64,000 nucleotides of DNA from Sphingobacterium sp. xlx-96 (GCF_011007365.1 NZ_WFKM01000003.1:1-64000), one strand, 5' to 3'; counted from the first letter of the stretch, positions 47,152 to 57,172 are shown. The notes: generated by a model from the letters alone, not told the origin. Made by a program: numbers and translations.

Positions 47152-48870
47152 TTAAAATGAAAAATTAACGCCACCGATCACATTAAATCCCAACTTAGGA
47201 TAGTACATGTACCTTTGATACTCTTTGTTCAGAATATTATTGGCTTTTACAAAAATCCCTAAATTGGACAATGCCTTATACTCCGCACCAGCACTCAAAT
47301 CAAAAAACTCAGGAACAGTTTCTTTTTTATAAGGCGACACAGCTAAACCATTAGCATCATATTCATAAGTCTTCGCATAAGACATTCCGTGAAATAAAGC
47401 CTCTGCATCGATATACAGCTTTTCAGAGATATTAAAGCGAGCATTAGCTGCCAAACGAAGTTTTGGTGTAAACCAAGCTTCCTCTTCATTAGCCATCGTA
47501 TAATTTTCAATATTCAATCTACCGCCTAAATTGACCAATTCAGACAAGCGTACATTAATCTCTCCCTCAACGCCAAGATACTTCACTTTGTCATCGCCGT
47601 TACCATCATAAACCAAATCAAATTGGAATGGACGCTCTTGATTGTTCACAAAAAGCGGCATACCTTCCAACGACTTGTACATAACTTTCGCTTTGTAGCC
47701 AAATGTTGCACCGGCATTTCCCTTGATACCCCCAAAGAAATTCAGACGCTCAACCATATTCTGATAAGCTAAGTCTGGCCCCAAGTAAGGGTTTGTTTGG
47801 GAGAAAGTCTTAAATGAAGCCTTTTGTACGCCACCATTTATACCTCCAAAAAGGTGAATATATCCCGGTACAAGAGAAAAATCGACTTCTGCAGATGGAA
47901 ACACATTAAAACGTGTACTATCCCCAAATTCAGAAACAATATTGGCCCCTAGTGTCAACGTATAGTTTGTTCCTTTCAGACTGATGTAAGGATTAATATT
48001 CGCAAGAGAATTCTTAAACTTCGTATCCTTCGCTACATTTGAGCTTCCTCCTATCGAGTTTACATCCACGGCCATATTAGCACCTATATTAAAAGTCCTC
48101 AACCGTTTATTCAGATATCCGGACAATGCTACAGAATTCTCGATGGCCTCAAATTTATCTTTATACGTATAGGCATCTACCTTAGCCGAATAAGAAAGTG
48201 CTTCTTCATTATTTGGATCAAAATTACTGGTCAACTCGCCCGTAAAATAAATATCATTAAAACGTTGCGCTTCCCGCGAAGGGTTCAGCGTCAAACCATT
48301 TACGTCAACCGGGATTCCGTAAAAACGGGTACCATATCTATTATACCCCAAAACTCCATCTACGGTAAAAGCCGATAAAACACGACGGCCAAAAACGCCG
48401 ACTTCCTGTCTGGAGAATTTCTGATCATCCAACGAGCCCTTTTGGTTAAGATGCTTGACAAATCCACCAAAGCGCATATCCTGGTAATCTTCCACTGCGA
48501 TGTACGCCTCTCCTAATATCGTACCTAGATTACCAACACCCAATTTCACATAATTACTCGTAATATCCTGTGTCTTCGTAAAAGGCAGTTGCTGTACATT
48601 AAGCTCTTTAAGTCCGGTATTGATATCCAACTTTTTATCAGGCACACTCCCGTAACTCAATTTGGGCATATAACTACGCTTATTACTCATATCAGGACTA
48701 CGGCGTATTTTTACCGCGTCCGCAAGAATAGGCTTATAATCACGTACGACATCAAAAGAATCTATCGTTACTGGCTTAGTTGGATCTTGCTGAGCATAGC
48801 CTTGATATCCGGCCCCCAATAGCAATGCAACTATTGCGTAATTTTTAAAAACTGTTTTATGCAACTTCAT
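47152..48870 (-). CDS. TonB-receptor-like outer-membrane barrel without a plug domain
   Basis: 572 aa with signal peptide (ending near GYAQQD). The C-terminal half has TonB-dependent-receptor barrel features: LFVNNQERPFQFDLVYDG, FFDLSAGAEYKALSNLGIFV, KANNILNKEYQRYMYYPK and terminal VNFSF. No plug domain is present between signal and barrel; instead residues about 25-110 form a short soluble region. Together with the ExbB/ExbD/TonB genes downstream, this suggests a force-driven barrel that is not a normal nutrient receptor (inference). Confidence 0.82.
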   Translation of the reverse strand: MKLHKTVFKNYAIVALLLGAGYQGYAQQDPTKPVTIDSFDVVRDYKPILADAVKIRRSPDMSNKRSYMPKLSYGSVPDKKLDINTGLKELNVQQLPFTKTQDITSNYVKLGVGNLGTILGEAYIAVEDYQDMRFGGFVKHLNQKGSLDDQKFSRQEVGVFGRRVLSAFTVDGVLGYNRYGTRFYGIPVDVNGLTLNPSREAQRFNDIYFTGELTSNFDPNNEEALSYSAKVDAYTYKDKFEAIENSVALSGYLNKRLRTFNIGANMAVDVNSIGGSSNVAKDTKFKNSLANINPYISLKGTNYTLTLGANIVSEFGDSTRFNVFPSAEVDFSLVPGYIHLFGGINGGVQKASFKTFSQTNPYLGPDLAYQNMVERLNFFGGIKGNAGATFGYKAKVMYKSLEGMPLFVNNQERPFQFDLVYDGNGDDKVKYLGVEGEINVRLSELVNLGGRLNIENYTMANEEEAWFTPKLRLAANARFNISEKLYIDAEALFHGMSYAKTYEYDANGLAVSPYKKETVPEFFDLSAGAEYKALSNLGIFVKANNILNKEYQRYMYYPKLGFNVIGGVNFSF

Positions 48871-48893
48871 CTAATTATACTTCTTTATGGCCG

Positions 48894-48930
48894 ATGAGAG
48901 CTCGTCCGACCGCATCGGACTCGGTTTCAT
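48894..48930. other. Imperfect hairpin between the TPR and barrel genes
   Basis: 16-nt arms 48894-48909 and 48915-48930 pair at 12 of 16 positions around loop CCGCA, with perfect GTCCGA/TCGGAC at the tip. No T-run follows on the minus strand, so it is more likely an mRNA processing or stability element than a terminator. Confidence 0.5.
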
Positions 48931-48948
48931 CTTATTTCCTATTTCTTC

Positions 48949-51900
48949 TTATTTAAGCTTTTGTAAACGTTCTTTGGCAGCTTTCAAGATGCCATCTTCT
49001 TTATTCTCGTAATTATCAATCACACTCTCTAAAGTAGCTTTAGCTTGAAACTTATCACCCTTTCCAACGTAAGCATCTGCCATCAGGATAAACCCTTTTG
49101 CGACCCAGTAATCATACGACGAAAATGTGTTCGAAATATCAAAAGCTGATTCAATAGCTTTATCATACTGCTTTGCCTTTACTTGTTGCTCGGTCACTAA
49201 ATAGCGCGCCTCTGCGCCCGTCTCCGTCTTCGACTTCAAGGCCGCCAAATTCAACTCCTTAGTAGCATCTGCCCATTTCGTCGTCGCTAGATAGGCCTTT
49301 GCAGCATACAGATGTGCCAAAGCAATATCCTCTTCCGAAGACTTCTCATATCCTTTCAACAAGTTTGCATAATTCAACGTCTCGATATAGTCACCTATAT
49401 TAAAATAGCTCACCAATAAATTTTTAATGGCAAAACCGTAGTTCTCTTTATATTCCGACGTTAATTCCAGTTTCTTCAAGACCTGTACAGCCTCATTATA
49501 AGCTTTATTACGGAGATGCAGCTTAGAAACACTGAGCAAAGTTTTCTCTGTATAAGCAGAAGTCCAATCATTCATAATAATATTGAAATCATGTAATGCC
49601 TCTTTATCCTTTCCTAGATTAGCATAACTTTCGCCACGGATAAAACGAGCAAACTTCTCTTGGATAGGTTTAGGAAATTTGTCAAAGTAAGCGTTTGTTG
49701 CTTCGACAGCTCCCTGCCAATTTTGTCTATCAAAGAGGTTTTTTGCTACAGCGAAAGTATGTGCATCCTGTTCAGAGGTAGATAAATTCCCTATGTTTGT
49801 CGATGTAGCATACTTAATATATCCAGTAGCATCATTTTTGTCCAAATAGATGTTTTCAATCGAACGTATAGCCTGTTTTGCTTCGTCGGTTGTAGCATAT
49901 TGATTCACAACACGCTGGAAAGTAGCCAATGCGGCGTCATTATTGTCCTGATTATATTGCACCAGTCCGATAGTCAATAGCGCACGTGGCACATACGAAC
50001 TACGCGGGTATTTTTCTACCATAGACTGTAATCCCGAAATAGCCTTATCATACTGGCCCATTAAGAAATAGGTATATGGCACTTCAAAAGCAACATCATC
50101 CGCATAGTTCGATTTGGGGAACTTCGCAATAACAGAATTTAATGTGGCTAGCTTCGCATCACTATTACCTTGAAGTCCTTGGATAATCCCGCGCTGGAAC
50201 AGCGCATAATCCTGACTCTGCGCATTCGAACTTATTAGGCGATCGTAATAAGACATAGCCTTAGCATAATTTTTGGTCGCAAAATAAGAATCCGCCAGAC
50301 GGGCGATTGCATCATTACGGGTATTTAGCTCAATTCCATCCTTCCCTCCACCTGCTAAGAAGCGCTCAAAATAATTGGCAGAAGTATTAAAATTATCGTT
50401 CCGGAATGCCGCATAAGCTAATGCATAATTTGCGTAATGATAAACATCCGTATTGCGTGCAGCAGGAAGCTGCAAAAACTTATTAAAACTTGCTACAGCC
50501 TCTTTATATTTACGCACTTCGTACATAGCTTCCGATTTCCAGTAGTTGGACAAAGCATAGATGTCTTCGTCATAACGATTCGCTTCAGAACGCATAAACA
50601 TGGAGATCGCATTTTCAAATGCACGCTCATTGTAAAACTCCAAACCACGGTAATATGTTACTTTCTGATACGCACTCTTTGTCTCTTTGGAGGTACGATC
50701 GATAGACTCCAGAACGTCAACTGCCGCACGATAACTCTTCGTACTCAAAAGAATTTCTGCTAACAATGTATTCGCTTCCTCTTTGCGCTTCGTTTGCTTA
50801 TAGGTATCCAGGTACTCCTGTATCGCATCCAAGGCCACTTGATGAAAGTCCAGTTCATAGGAGAGCTTCGCATAATTAAACAATCCCTCCTCCTTCAATT
50901 GCGGGTCAAAATCCAATTTAGAGGCTCTAAAAAAAGCATTACGAGCACTCTGCTTATTATCGGTTTTTAGGAAAGCATCACCCAAAGTCACCATAGCACT
51001 TTGGTAATATGCATCCGGTTCAGTCAGCTTCTCCAACTCCGAAATTGCTTTTGGATAATCCTTCAATTTGTAAGCAATATATCCGATTTGATAGCTATCT
51101 TGATTATTTTGTGTCTTCCCTTGATCCTGAGCCTGAAACTTATCGTAAAACTCTTTAGATTTTGCTAAATCACCTTTTATAAAGTAGGTAGCTCCGATTA
51201 CCCTGAACATTTCAGTTTCGTGCTCCTGTTTGGTCGTCTGCAAGATTGGCAATGCATAGCTCAATACATCGTCATAGCGCTTATCCAGGAAATACAATGC
51301 CGTAATATAATAAGGGTAGCTATTCGCAAAGGTCTTCGAGCCATTCAAACGCTCGAACTCATTCAGCGCAGTCTTATATTCTGCGTCCAAATAGCACAAA
51401 TAGGCATAATAATAAATTGATGCTTCTTGAAACTGGCTACGTTCATCCTTAAGCTTCTCAAACAACGGCTTTGCCGACTTATAGTCGTTGGTCATGAAAC
51501 GGGCATATCCCAATTTAAACCGATATTCCGTATTTTCCGCTCCAGCCAAATTTTTGGAATCAATTTTTGTAAACCACTCAATCGCCTTTATGTAATCCCT
51601 TTTGGCGTAATACGAACGTCCAATCTGAAAAAAAGCAGCTTTAGAATTTGCACTGGAAGGGTAGTCCTTGATATATTTTAAAAACTGTACCTCTGCGTCA
51701 GAATCTCCCAATTCTAAAGCACATACTGCCTGGTAAAAACGTACGCCTTCTTTTATTAGTGTCAACTCTTCGGTTTCATCCAATTGAAGGGTAGATTTGG
51801 TACGCAACTGCTCGACTTTATCAAATTGCTTCGTCGCAGAGCTATATTTACCTCTCTCAAACAATTCCAATCCCGTCTTATAAGCCTTATTAATGTCCTG

Positions 51901-51978
51901 CCAAGCCGTTTGCTGACCAAATGTAGGCAAAGTCATTAAGCTCAATGCGACCCCTAATCCGTAAATCTTTTTGTACAT
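48949..51978 (-). CDS. Large exported tetratricopeptide-repeat protein
   Basis: I choose ATG 51978, because it gives a clean signal peptide (MYKKIYGLGVALSLMTLPTFGQ); an in-frame ATG 57 bp upstream adds a charged stretch before it. The 1009-aa mature protein is almost entirely TPR or Sel1-like helical pairs (for example YAKRDYIKAIEWFTKI, YFATKNYAKAMSYYDRL, YFLMGQYDKAISGLQSMV), with BamD/YbgF-like words. It is a periplasmic scaffold upstream of a plugless barrel and ExbB/ExbD/TonB genes, so it probably assembles or contacts that system (inference). Confidence 0.9.
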   Translation of the reverse strand: MYKKIYGLGVALSLMTLPTFGQQTAWQDINKAYKTGLELFERGKYSSATKQFDKVEQLRTKSTLQLDETEELTLIKEGVRFYQAVCALELGDSDAEVQFLKYIKDYPSSANSKAAFFQIGRSYYAKRDYIKAIEWFTKIDSKNLAGAENTEYRFKLGYARFMTNDYKSAKPLFEKLKDERSQFQEASIYYYAYLCYLDAEYKTALNEFERLNGSKTFANSYPYYITALYFLDKRYDDVLSYALPILQTTKQEHETEMFRVIGATYFIKGDLAKSKEFYDKFQAQDQGKTQNNQDSYQIGYIAYKLKDYPKAISELEKLTEPDAYYQSAMVTLGDAFLKTDNKQSARNAFFRASKLDFDPQLKEEGLFNYAKLSYELDFHQVALDAIQEYLDTYKQTKRKEEANTLLAEILLSTKSYRAAVDVLESIDRTSKETKSAYQKVTYYRGLEFYNERAFENAISMFMRSEANRYDEDIYALSNYWKSEAMYEVRKYKEAVASFNKFLQLPAARNTDVYHYANYALAYAAFRNDNFNTSANYFERFLAGGGKDGIELNTRNDAIARLADSYFATKNYAKAMSYYDRLISSNAQSQDYALFQRGIIQGLQGNSDAKLATLNSVIAKFPKSNYADDVAFEVPYTYFLMGQYDKAISGLQSMVEKYPRSSYVPRALLTIGLVQYNQDNNDAALATFQRVVNQYATTDEAKQAIRSIENIYLDKNDATGYIKYATSTNIGNLSTSEQDAHTFAVAKNLFDRQNWQGAVEATNAYFDKFPKPIQEKFARFIRGESYANLGKDKEALHDFNIIMNDWTSAYTEKTLLSVSKLHLRNKAYNEAVQVLKKLELTSEYKENYGFAIKNLLVSYFNIGDYIETLNYANLLKGYEKSSEEDIALAHLYAAKAYLATTKWADATKELNLAALKSKTETGAEARYLVTEQQVKAKQYDKAIESAFDISNTFSSYDYWVAKGFILMADAYVGKGDKFQAKATLESVIDNYENKEDGILKAAKERLQKLK

Positions 51979-52206
51979 ATCGGTGCTTAAATCTTTATGT
52001 GTGTTATAAAATTCAAAATAGTCTGATTCTACCACTTATTATGCCAGAATCCGCTTTTAAGTTGATACTTTTTATTCAGTATACTAAATTAAGGCATCAA
52101 TATCAAGTTTTGCCCAAAAGTTGTTAACACCTGTTAATAACTCTCACGGGACGTCGCTACTCGCCTATAGCACACAACGCGTCATCCAACAGGAAAGGTA
52201 AAAATA

Positions 52207-52230
52207 AAGCCATCAATATTTTGATGGCTT
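52207..52230 (-). terminator. Terminator of pyrB
   Basis: AAGCCATCAA (52207-52216) pairs with TTGATGGCTT (52221-52230). On the minus strand it is followed by TATTTTTA. It lies 30 bp past the pyrB stop. Confidence 0.88.
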
Positions 52231-52259
52231 ATCAATATTTAACAAAGGTTTAACAACCT

Positions 52260-53198
52260 TTACCCTCTTTTTCCTGCCAATAGATAAAGCACTGCCATAC
52301 GTACAGCGACACCATTTTCGACCTGGTCTAATATAATCGAATGTTTACTATCCGCAACATCCGATGTAATTTCCACCCCCCTGTTAATAGGCCCAGGATG
52401 CATAATGGTTATTTCTTTATTTAAAGAATCTAGTATTTCTTTGTTCAAACCATACAGCATAGAATACTCGCGCAAGGAAGGGAAATAAGCTATATCTTGT
52501 CGCTCTAACTGAATACGCAACATATTAGCTACATCACACCAGTTAAGTGCCTTCATTAAATCATGCTCTACACGCACCCCCAATGAAGTAATATATTTAG
52601 GAATCAAAGTAGTGGGTCCACAGACCATCACCTCAGCCCCTTGCTTTTGAAGACATAGAATATTAGATAGCGCTACACGCGAGTGTAGAATATCACCGAT
52701 GATAGCAACTTTACGGCCAGCCACATCTCCGTAACGCTCCCTTATAGAAAAGGAGTCTAATAAAGCTTGCGTAGGGTGCTCATGAGCCCCATCTCCGGCA
52801 TTAACGATCTGTGCATCGACATGTCTACTCAGAAAAACACCAGCCCCTGCATAAGGATGCCGCATCACGATCATGTCAACTTTCATCGCCAAAATATTAT
52901 TGACCGTATCGATCAACGTCTCTCCCTTACTGACAGATGAAGACGATGCAGCAAAATTGATCGTATCTGCAGACAAGCGCTTCTCCGCTAACTCAAATGA
53001 TAAACGCGTTCGTGTCGAGTTTTCAAAAAAAACATTCGCAATAGTGATATCACGCAAAGAGGGTACTTTTTTTATAGGTCTATTCAATACATCCTTAAAA
53101 TTAGCTGCTGTATCTAAGATAAGTTGAATATCACTTTCAGTCAGGCCCTTGATACCAAGTAGATGTCGTGTACTTAACTGTTCTGCTGTTGTTGACAT
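52260..53198 (-). CDS. pyrB: Aspartate carbamoyltransferase, catalytic subunit
   Basis: Condenses carbamoyl phosphate with aspartate in pyrimidine synthesis. I prefer ATG 53198, giving 312 aa, the family's usual length, over an in-frame ATG 45 bp upstream that adds an unusual basic extension. Carbamoyl-phosphate motif FFENSTRTRLSF (STRTR 61-65), MRHPYAGAG, DGAHEHPTQALLD and HPGPINRGVEI are present. pyrR lies upstream on the same strand, and the pyrI regulatory subunit is not adjacent. Confidence 0.97.
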   Translation of the reverse strand: MSTTAEQLSTRHLLGIKGLTESDIQLILDTAANFKDVLNRPIKKVPSLRDITIANVFFENSTRTRLSFELAEKRLSADTINFAASSSSVSKGETLIDTVNNILAMKVDMIVMRHPYAGAGVFLSRHVDAQIVNAGDGAHEHPTQALLDSFSIRERYGDVAGRKVAIIGDILHSRVALSNILCLQKQGAEVMVCGPTTLIPKYITSLGVRVEHDLMKALNWCDVANMLRIQLERQDIAYFPSLREYSMLYGLNKEILDSLNKEITIMHPGPINRGVEITSDVADSKHSIILDQVENGVAVRMAVLYLLAGKRG

Positions 53199-53286
53199 TT
53201 TTTCAAAGTAAAAATTAAAAAACCGAGCCCGCGAGCTCATCAAAGATAATTAAAAATAAAAACGCACTAACAATGCTAGTTCGTTC

Positions 53287-53832
53287 TTATTTTTTCTCCG
53301 TAATTAACACTATACTATCCTCTTTATCCACTTCTTCCCAACTCACGATTACCTTTTGAGAATCAATAGAATCCACTTGAATTCCAATATAATCGGGTTG
53401 AATTGGAATTTGTCTTGAAAACCGACGATCGACAAGCACCAATAACTCAATGACCTCTGACCGTCCAAAAGCTTGAATAGCATCCATCGCCGACCGGATA
53501 GTACGCCCTGTCCATAAAACATCATCGATAAAAATGATATTTTTACCTTCAACAATAAAATCGATCTGCGTACTATTTGCCAAAAGTGGTGTGGCACCTT
53601 TCATCCGAAAATCATCTCTGAAAAAAGTGATATCTAAGATTCCAGTATCGACATCCCTTCCTATCATTTCTTTCAACTCTTTAGCAATTCTATTGGCCAG
53701 ATAAGTACCCCTAGGTTGGATTCCTATTAAAGCTGCATTACTAAAATCACCATGATTTTCAATCAATTGCTGACACAATCTCTTGATTGTTATTTGAAAC
53801 TTGGGACCGTCTAATAAAATAGATTGTTTCAT
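53287..53832 (-). CDS. pyrR: PyrR: pyrimidine operon regulator / uracil phosphoribosyltransferase-like protein
   Basis: A 181-aa phosphoribosyltransferase-fold protein. The PRPP loop IIFIDDVLWTGRTIRSAM is centred on residues 100-115 and GIQPRGTYLANRIA is the PyrR N-terminal motif; the basic RNA-binding face is typical of PyrR. PyrR senses UMP/PRPP and attenuates pyr operons; here it precedes pyrB, and the two would be autoregulated together. A candidate -7 element TATTTTTG (minus strand, 53938-53945) would leave a leader of about 100 nt. Confidence 0.93.
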   Translation of the reverse strand: MKQSILLDGPKFQITIKRLCQQLIENHGDFSNAALIGIQPRGTYLANRIAKELKEMIGRDVDTGILDITFFRDDFRMKGATPLLANSTQIDFIVEGKNIIFIDDVLWTGRTIRSAMDAIQAFGRSEVIELLVLVDRRFSRQIPIQPDYIGIQVDSIDSQKVIVSWEEVDKEDSIVLITEKK

Positions 53833-53981
53833 CTGTAATAACTTGTCTTTTAAAGGTCATATGGAATATCCACATTATTTTCCTTCTTGCCTGTGCCGCT
53901 TTTGATAAATGGATATTTCATTACGGGAATATTTAGCCAAAAATAGGCTTTTTTTTTCGTTCATATGTGTATAATTTTGTT

Positions 53982-54030
53982 TTTTATCTGTCATCCGACA
54001 GCTGGCGGACTAATGATTGTTTGTGCTTCG
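53982..54030 (+). repeat. Dispersed palindromic repeat, copy 2
   Basis: 49 nt match the reverse complement of 21970-22018 at 39 positions. The near-palindromic core TCCGACAG/CTGGCGGA forms a hairpin. It lies in the gap between pyrR and the DUF2723 gene. A TAATTTTG word just upstream (53972-53979) and the bidirectional terminator downstream would allow a short RNA of about 140 nt on the plus strand, but there is no good -33. Confidence 0.6.
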
Positions 54031-54077
54031 CTAAATAGGTGTATTTTATATAATACATTTTGAAAGTAAAAAACCAT

Positions 54078-54124
54078 AAAAACAAGAACAGCCACTTAAA
54101 ATATAGTGGCTGTCCTGTTTTTTA
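54078..54124. terminator. Bidirectional terminator after the DUF2723 gene
   Basis: ACAGCCACT (54088-54096) pairs with AGTGGCTGT (54105-54113), with outer AAAACA/TGTTTT pairing. T-rich tracts flank both sides. It lies just beyond the DUF2723 stop (54137). Confidence 0.85.
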
Positions 54125-54136
54125 TAAGATTAAATA

Positions 54137-57100
54137 TTATTTTTCACCAAAGAAGTAACCGAACTCTTTTAGCAGTCCATCCACGGACTTTTGAACATCA
54201 GCATCTTTACTCTCGTCTGCTATCATTTTATAGCGCTGAAGCCCCATTAAACCTAAACGCACATTTCGTTCTGATCCCAAATTCGTCAACAATTTATTCG
54301 AAGTATAATAGCGCATGTTATCTCCTATAAAAGCTAAATGTCGTAATGCAACTTCTTTTGCTTTGGCCGACTCCCCTGTCTTATACATAGCATCTACCAA
54401 CAGCACATAACTCATTGGCTCACTCATCTGATAGGTTTTCTTAGGCATATTGTCGTATGCATTTAACACCACTTTACGAGCTTCTTCCTTCTTACCTTCG
54501 TGCAATAAATTCTGAGCTGTCTCACCAAAGATTGAACTGACATACAAACTGATATAACGGTAAGAATCGGGGTCTAGATAAGACGACTTTCCTATATTCC
54601 CCCACTTATATTTATTCATGATGTTGCTGTACAGACCATCGACATCTGTCACCGGAGCAAAACCCTCCTCCGAAGCACTATCCGCCATACTAACAGGCAT
54701 CAAGCGCATCGAGAACCCTTCGGAAACCAAATATTTATCCAGACCGATATAATTGACCTCAGGCGTAGTAGAAGTAAAGTAAATAGGACGCTTCCAATTA
54801 TTATTCGCCAGTATAGCCATTAAAGACAACTCTGCACGACTCACATAGTTCATGGAATAAGTCCATTGCATCGTATCTACAATCGCATCTTCCCAACCCT
54901 TTGGCACTACTTTATTAGCCAGCACTACATTTTTATCAACAGTGAGTTTCATATTTTTGGTTGGCAACAGATTCACCCAGTCACCACTCTGCAATTGTAC
55001 CTTATTCTGTGCGTTATCAGACAACATGATATCCAGCAAATTCTTCACTTCAATATGTCCCGGAATCTGAAAATCCTGATAGTAAATAACGTCACGTACG
55101 CCGTCCTTAAATTTCTCCGGGTCAATATTAATAGGGAGTGCATCTGCGTCATTTACCTTTTCCAACATCTGACGCATATACCAGTCGGAAGACAAAAGAC
55201 TGAGGTTAACAACCCGCACGTCCGTCCTGAATCCCTCAACCTCCTGTACATACCACAGTGGATAGGTATCATTGTCTCCATAACTGAATAAAATGGCGTT
55301 AGGAGCACAAGATTCCAAATAATTCTTCGCCATATCTCTGGCCAAAAACTTATGTGACCGATCGTGATCATCCCAGTTTTGAGACGCTAATAACACCGGC
55401 GCTGCAAATAGACCGACCACAGAAGCAACTATTCCAGCAGTTTTGGCAGATACTTTTTTACTCAAGAAATCTGCAAGCGCAAGAACTCCAAGTCCAATCC
55501 AAATTGAAAACGCATAAAAAGAGCCCGCATAGGCATAATCACGCTCTCTCGGCTGTAACGGGGTTTGGTTTAAGTATAATACAATCGCTAACCCCGTAAA
55601 GAAAAACAATAACATCACGACACCCGCATCCCGTTGATTCTTTCCAAAATGCCAATATGCGCCGATCAAGCCCAACAGCAACGGCAAAAAGAAATAGGTA
55701 TTGCGCGACGGATTCTCTTTTTCCGAATCAGGCAAATCATACTGCCCTCCCACAAACACGTTATCGATAGGTTTAATTCCAGAAATCCAATTACCTTCCA
55801 AAACAGAACCATGCCCTTGCACATCATTCTGCCTACCGACAAAGTTCCACATAAAGTAACGGCCATACATATGTCCGATCTGATACCCAAAAAAGAACTT
55901 TAAATTATCAGCAAAGGTAGGCTGCTCATCAGGTCCCAGCCCGAGGTACTGTCTATAAAATGTTGGATGATCACTCTTTTCACTATAAATACGTGGAAAC
56001 AGAGTTTCTCTATCGTATTTATAATCCGTCTTCTTTTTCGCGACTACATATTTATCCTTATCCTTACGGTATATCTGACCCGATTCGAATATATCAATAG
56101 GCTTTGCATCAAAAAAACGTCCTTTAAATAAGGGCTCATCACCATATTGCTCACGGTTCAAATAACTCAAGAAACTAAATGCATTATCAGGATCAGAGTT
56201 GTTCAACGTAGGATTCGCTTTTGCACGAATCAATATCATCGTAAAAGAACTGTAGCCTAAAATCACAAAGCCCAATGAGATCAATGCGATATTAAGAATA
56301 GGCTTTACCTTTTTGATAGAATACCAGATTCCGTACACCATACCCCCAGCGATCAGCAGTACAAAGGCAGTGACCCCAGTACCAAAGCCCATTCCTAGTG
56401 TATTTACAAAGAACAAATCCGTGAAAGCAGCAAATTTAATCAAGTACTGTATCACTCCCCACAATATCAAAGCCAACACAATGACACCAATCAAAAGCGA
56501 TTTTATAACCCCCTTAGTCGTAATTTCCTTACTTCTTCTGAAATAAACCACCAATGCAATTGCTGGAATAACCAATAAATTCAGCAAGTGAACGCCGATA
56601 GAAAGCCCCATTACATAGGCAATAAGGATCAACCATCTATCTGCGCCAGCCTCATCCGCTCTGACTTCCCATTTCAATATAGCCCAGAATACAATCGCTG
56701 TACATAGTGAAGACATCGCATACACCTCAGATTCTACCGCAGAGAACCAGAATGTATCGGTAAAAGCATAGGCCAAAGCACCGACAAGACCTGCTCCCAT
56801 TATACGTAAGACATCATTCTCCGCCAAAGGAACTGTAATATCTGCTTTACCAAGGATCAACTTGCGACCTAACGCAGTAATAGACCAAAACAAGAATAAA
56901 ATCGTCAAACCTGAAGAAACAGCCGAACCAATATTCATCCAATAGGCAATCTGTGTTTTATCTCCCATAGCTAAGTTTGAAAACACATTCTGCACCATCA
57001 AAAACAAAGGCGCCCCAGGCTGGTGCACGATCTGCATCTTATATGCCGACGCGATAAACTCACCACAATCCCACCAACTCGTTGTACGCTCAGCGGTGAT

Positions 57101-57172
57101 AACATACACCAATGTAGCGACAATGGCACAAAACCATCCTAAAAGATTATTAATCTTGTTATAATTCATCAT
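54137..57172 (-). CDS. DUF2723 membrane protein (putative protein O-glycosyltransferase family)
   Basis: 1011 aa. The N-terminal half has about a dozen membrane helices with the DUF2723 hallmark TTSWWDCGEFIASAYKMQ (Trp33-Trp34-Asp35 onward) and HQPGAPLF; the acidic residue in the first periplasmic loop resembles GT-C-fold glycosyltransferases. The C-terminal half is soluble with TPR-like helices. The family is related to eukaryotic protein O-mannosyltransferases; a role in O-glycosylation of exported proteins is inferred, not shown. A gap of over 500 bp lies upstream. Confidence 0.9.
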   Translation of the reverse strand: MMNYNKINNLLGWFCAIVATLVYVITAERTTSWWDCGEFIASAYKMQIVHQPGAPLFLMVQNVFSNLAMGDKTQIAYWMNIGSAVSSGLTILFLFWSITALGRKLILGKADITVPLAENDVLRIMGAGLVGALAYAFTDTFWFSAVESEVYAMSSLCTAIVFWAILKWEVRADEAGADRWLILIAYVMGLSIGVHLLNLLVIPAIALVVYFRRSKEITTKGVIKSLLIGVIVLALILWGVIQYLIKFAAFTDLFFVNTLGMGFGTGVTAFVLLIAGGMVYGIWYSIKKVKPILNIALISLGFVILGYSSFTMILIRAKANPTLNNSDPDNAFSFLSYLNREQYGDEPLFKGRFFDAKPIDIFESGQIYRKDKDKYVVAKKKTDYKYDRETLFPRIYSEKSDHPTFYRQYLGLGPDEQPTFADNLKFFFGYQIGHMYGRYFMWNFVGRQNDVQGHGSVLEGNWISGIKPIDNVFVGGQYDLPDSEKENPSRNTYFFLPLLLGLIGAYWHFGKNQRDAGVVMLLFFFTGLAIVLYLNQTPLQPRERDYAYAGSFYAFSIWIGLGVLALADFLSKKVSAKTAGIVASVVGLFAAPVLLASQNWDDHDRSHKFLARDMAKNYLESCAPNAILFSYGDNDTYPLWYVQEVEGFRTDVRVVNLSLLSSDWYMRQMLEKVNDADALPINIDPEKFKDGVRDVIYYQDFQIPGHIEVKNLLDIMLSDNAQNKVQLQSGDWVNLLPTKNMKLTVDKNVVLANKVVPKGWEDAIVDTMQWTYSMNYVSRAELSLMAILANNNWKRPIYFTSTTPEVNYIGLDKYLVSEGFSMRLMPVSMADSASEEGFAPVTDVDGLYSNIMNKYKWGNIGKSSYLDPDSYRYISLYVSSIFGETAQNLLHEGKKEEARKVVLNAYDNMPKKTYQMSEPMSYVLLVDAMYKTGESAKAKEVALRHLAFIGDNMRYYTSNKLLTNLGSERNVRLGLMGLQRYKMIADESKDADVQKSVDGLLKEFGYFFGEK

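Noticed and set aside
53833..53980. PyrR-binding attenuator in the pyrR leader
   Set aside because: I could not find a convincing terminator/antiterminator pair or the conserved PyrR-binding loop by eye.
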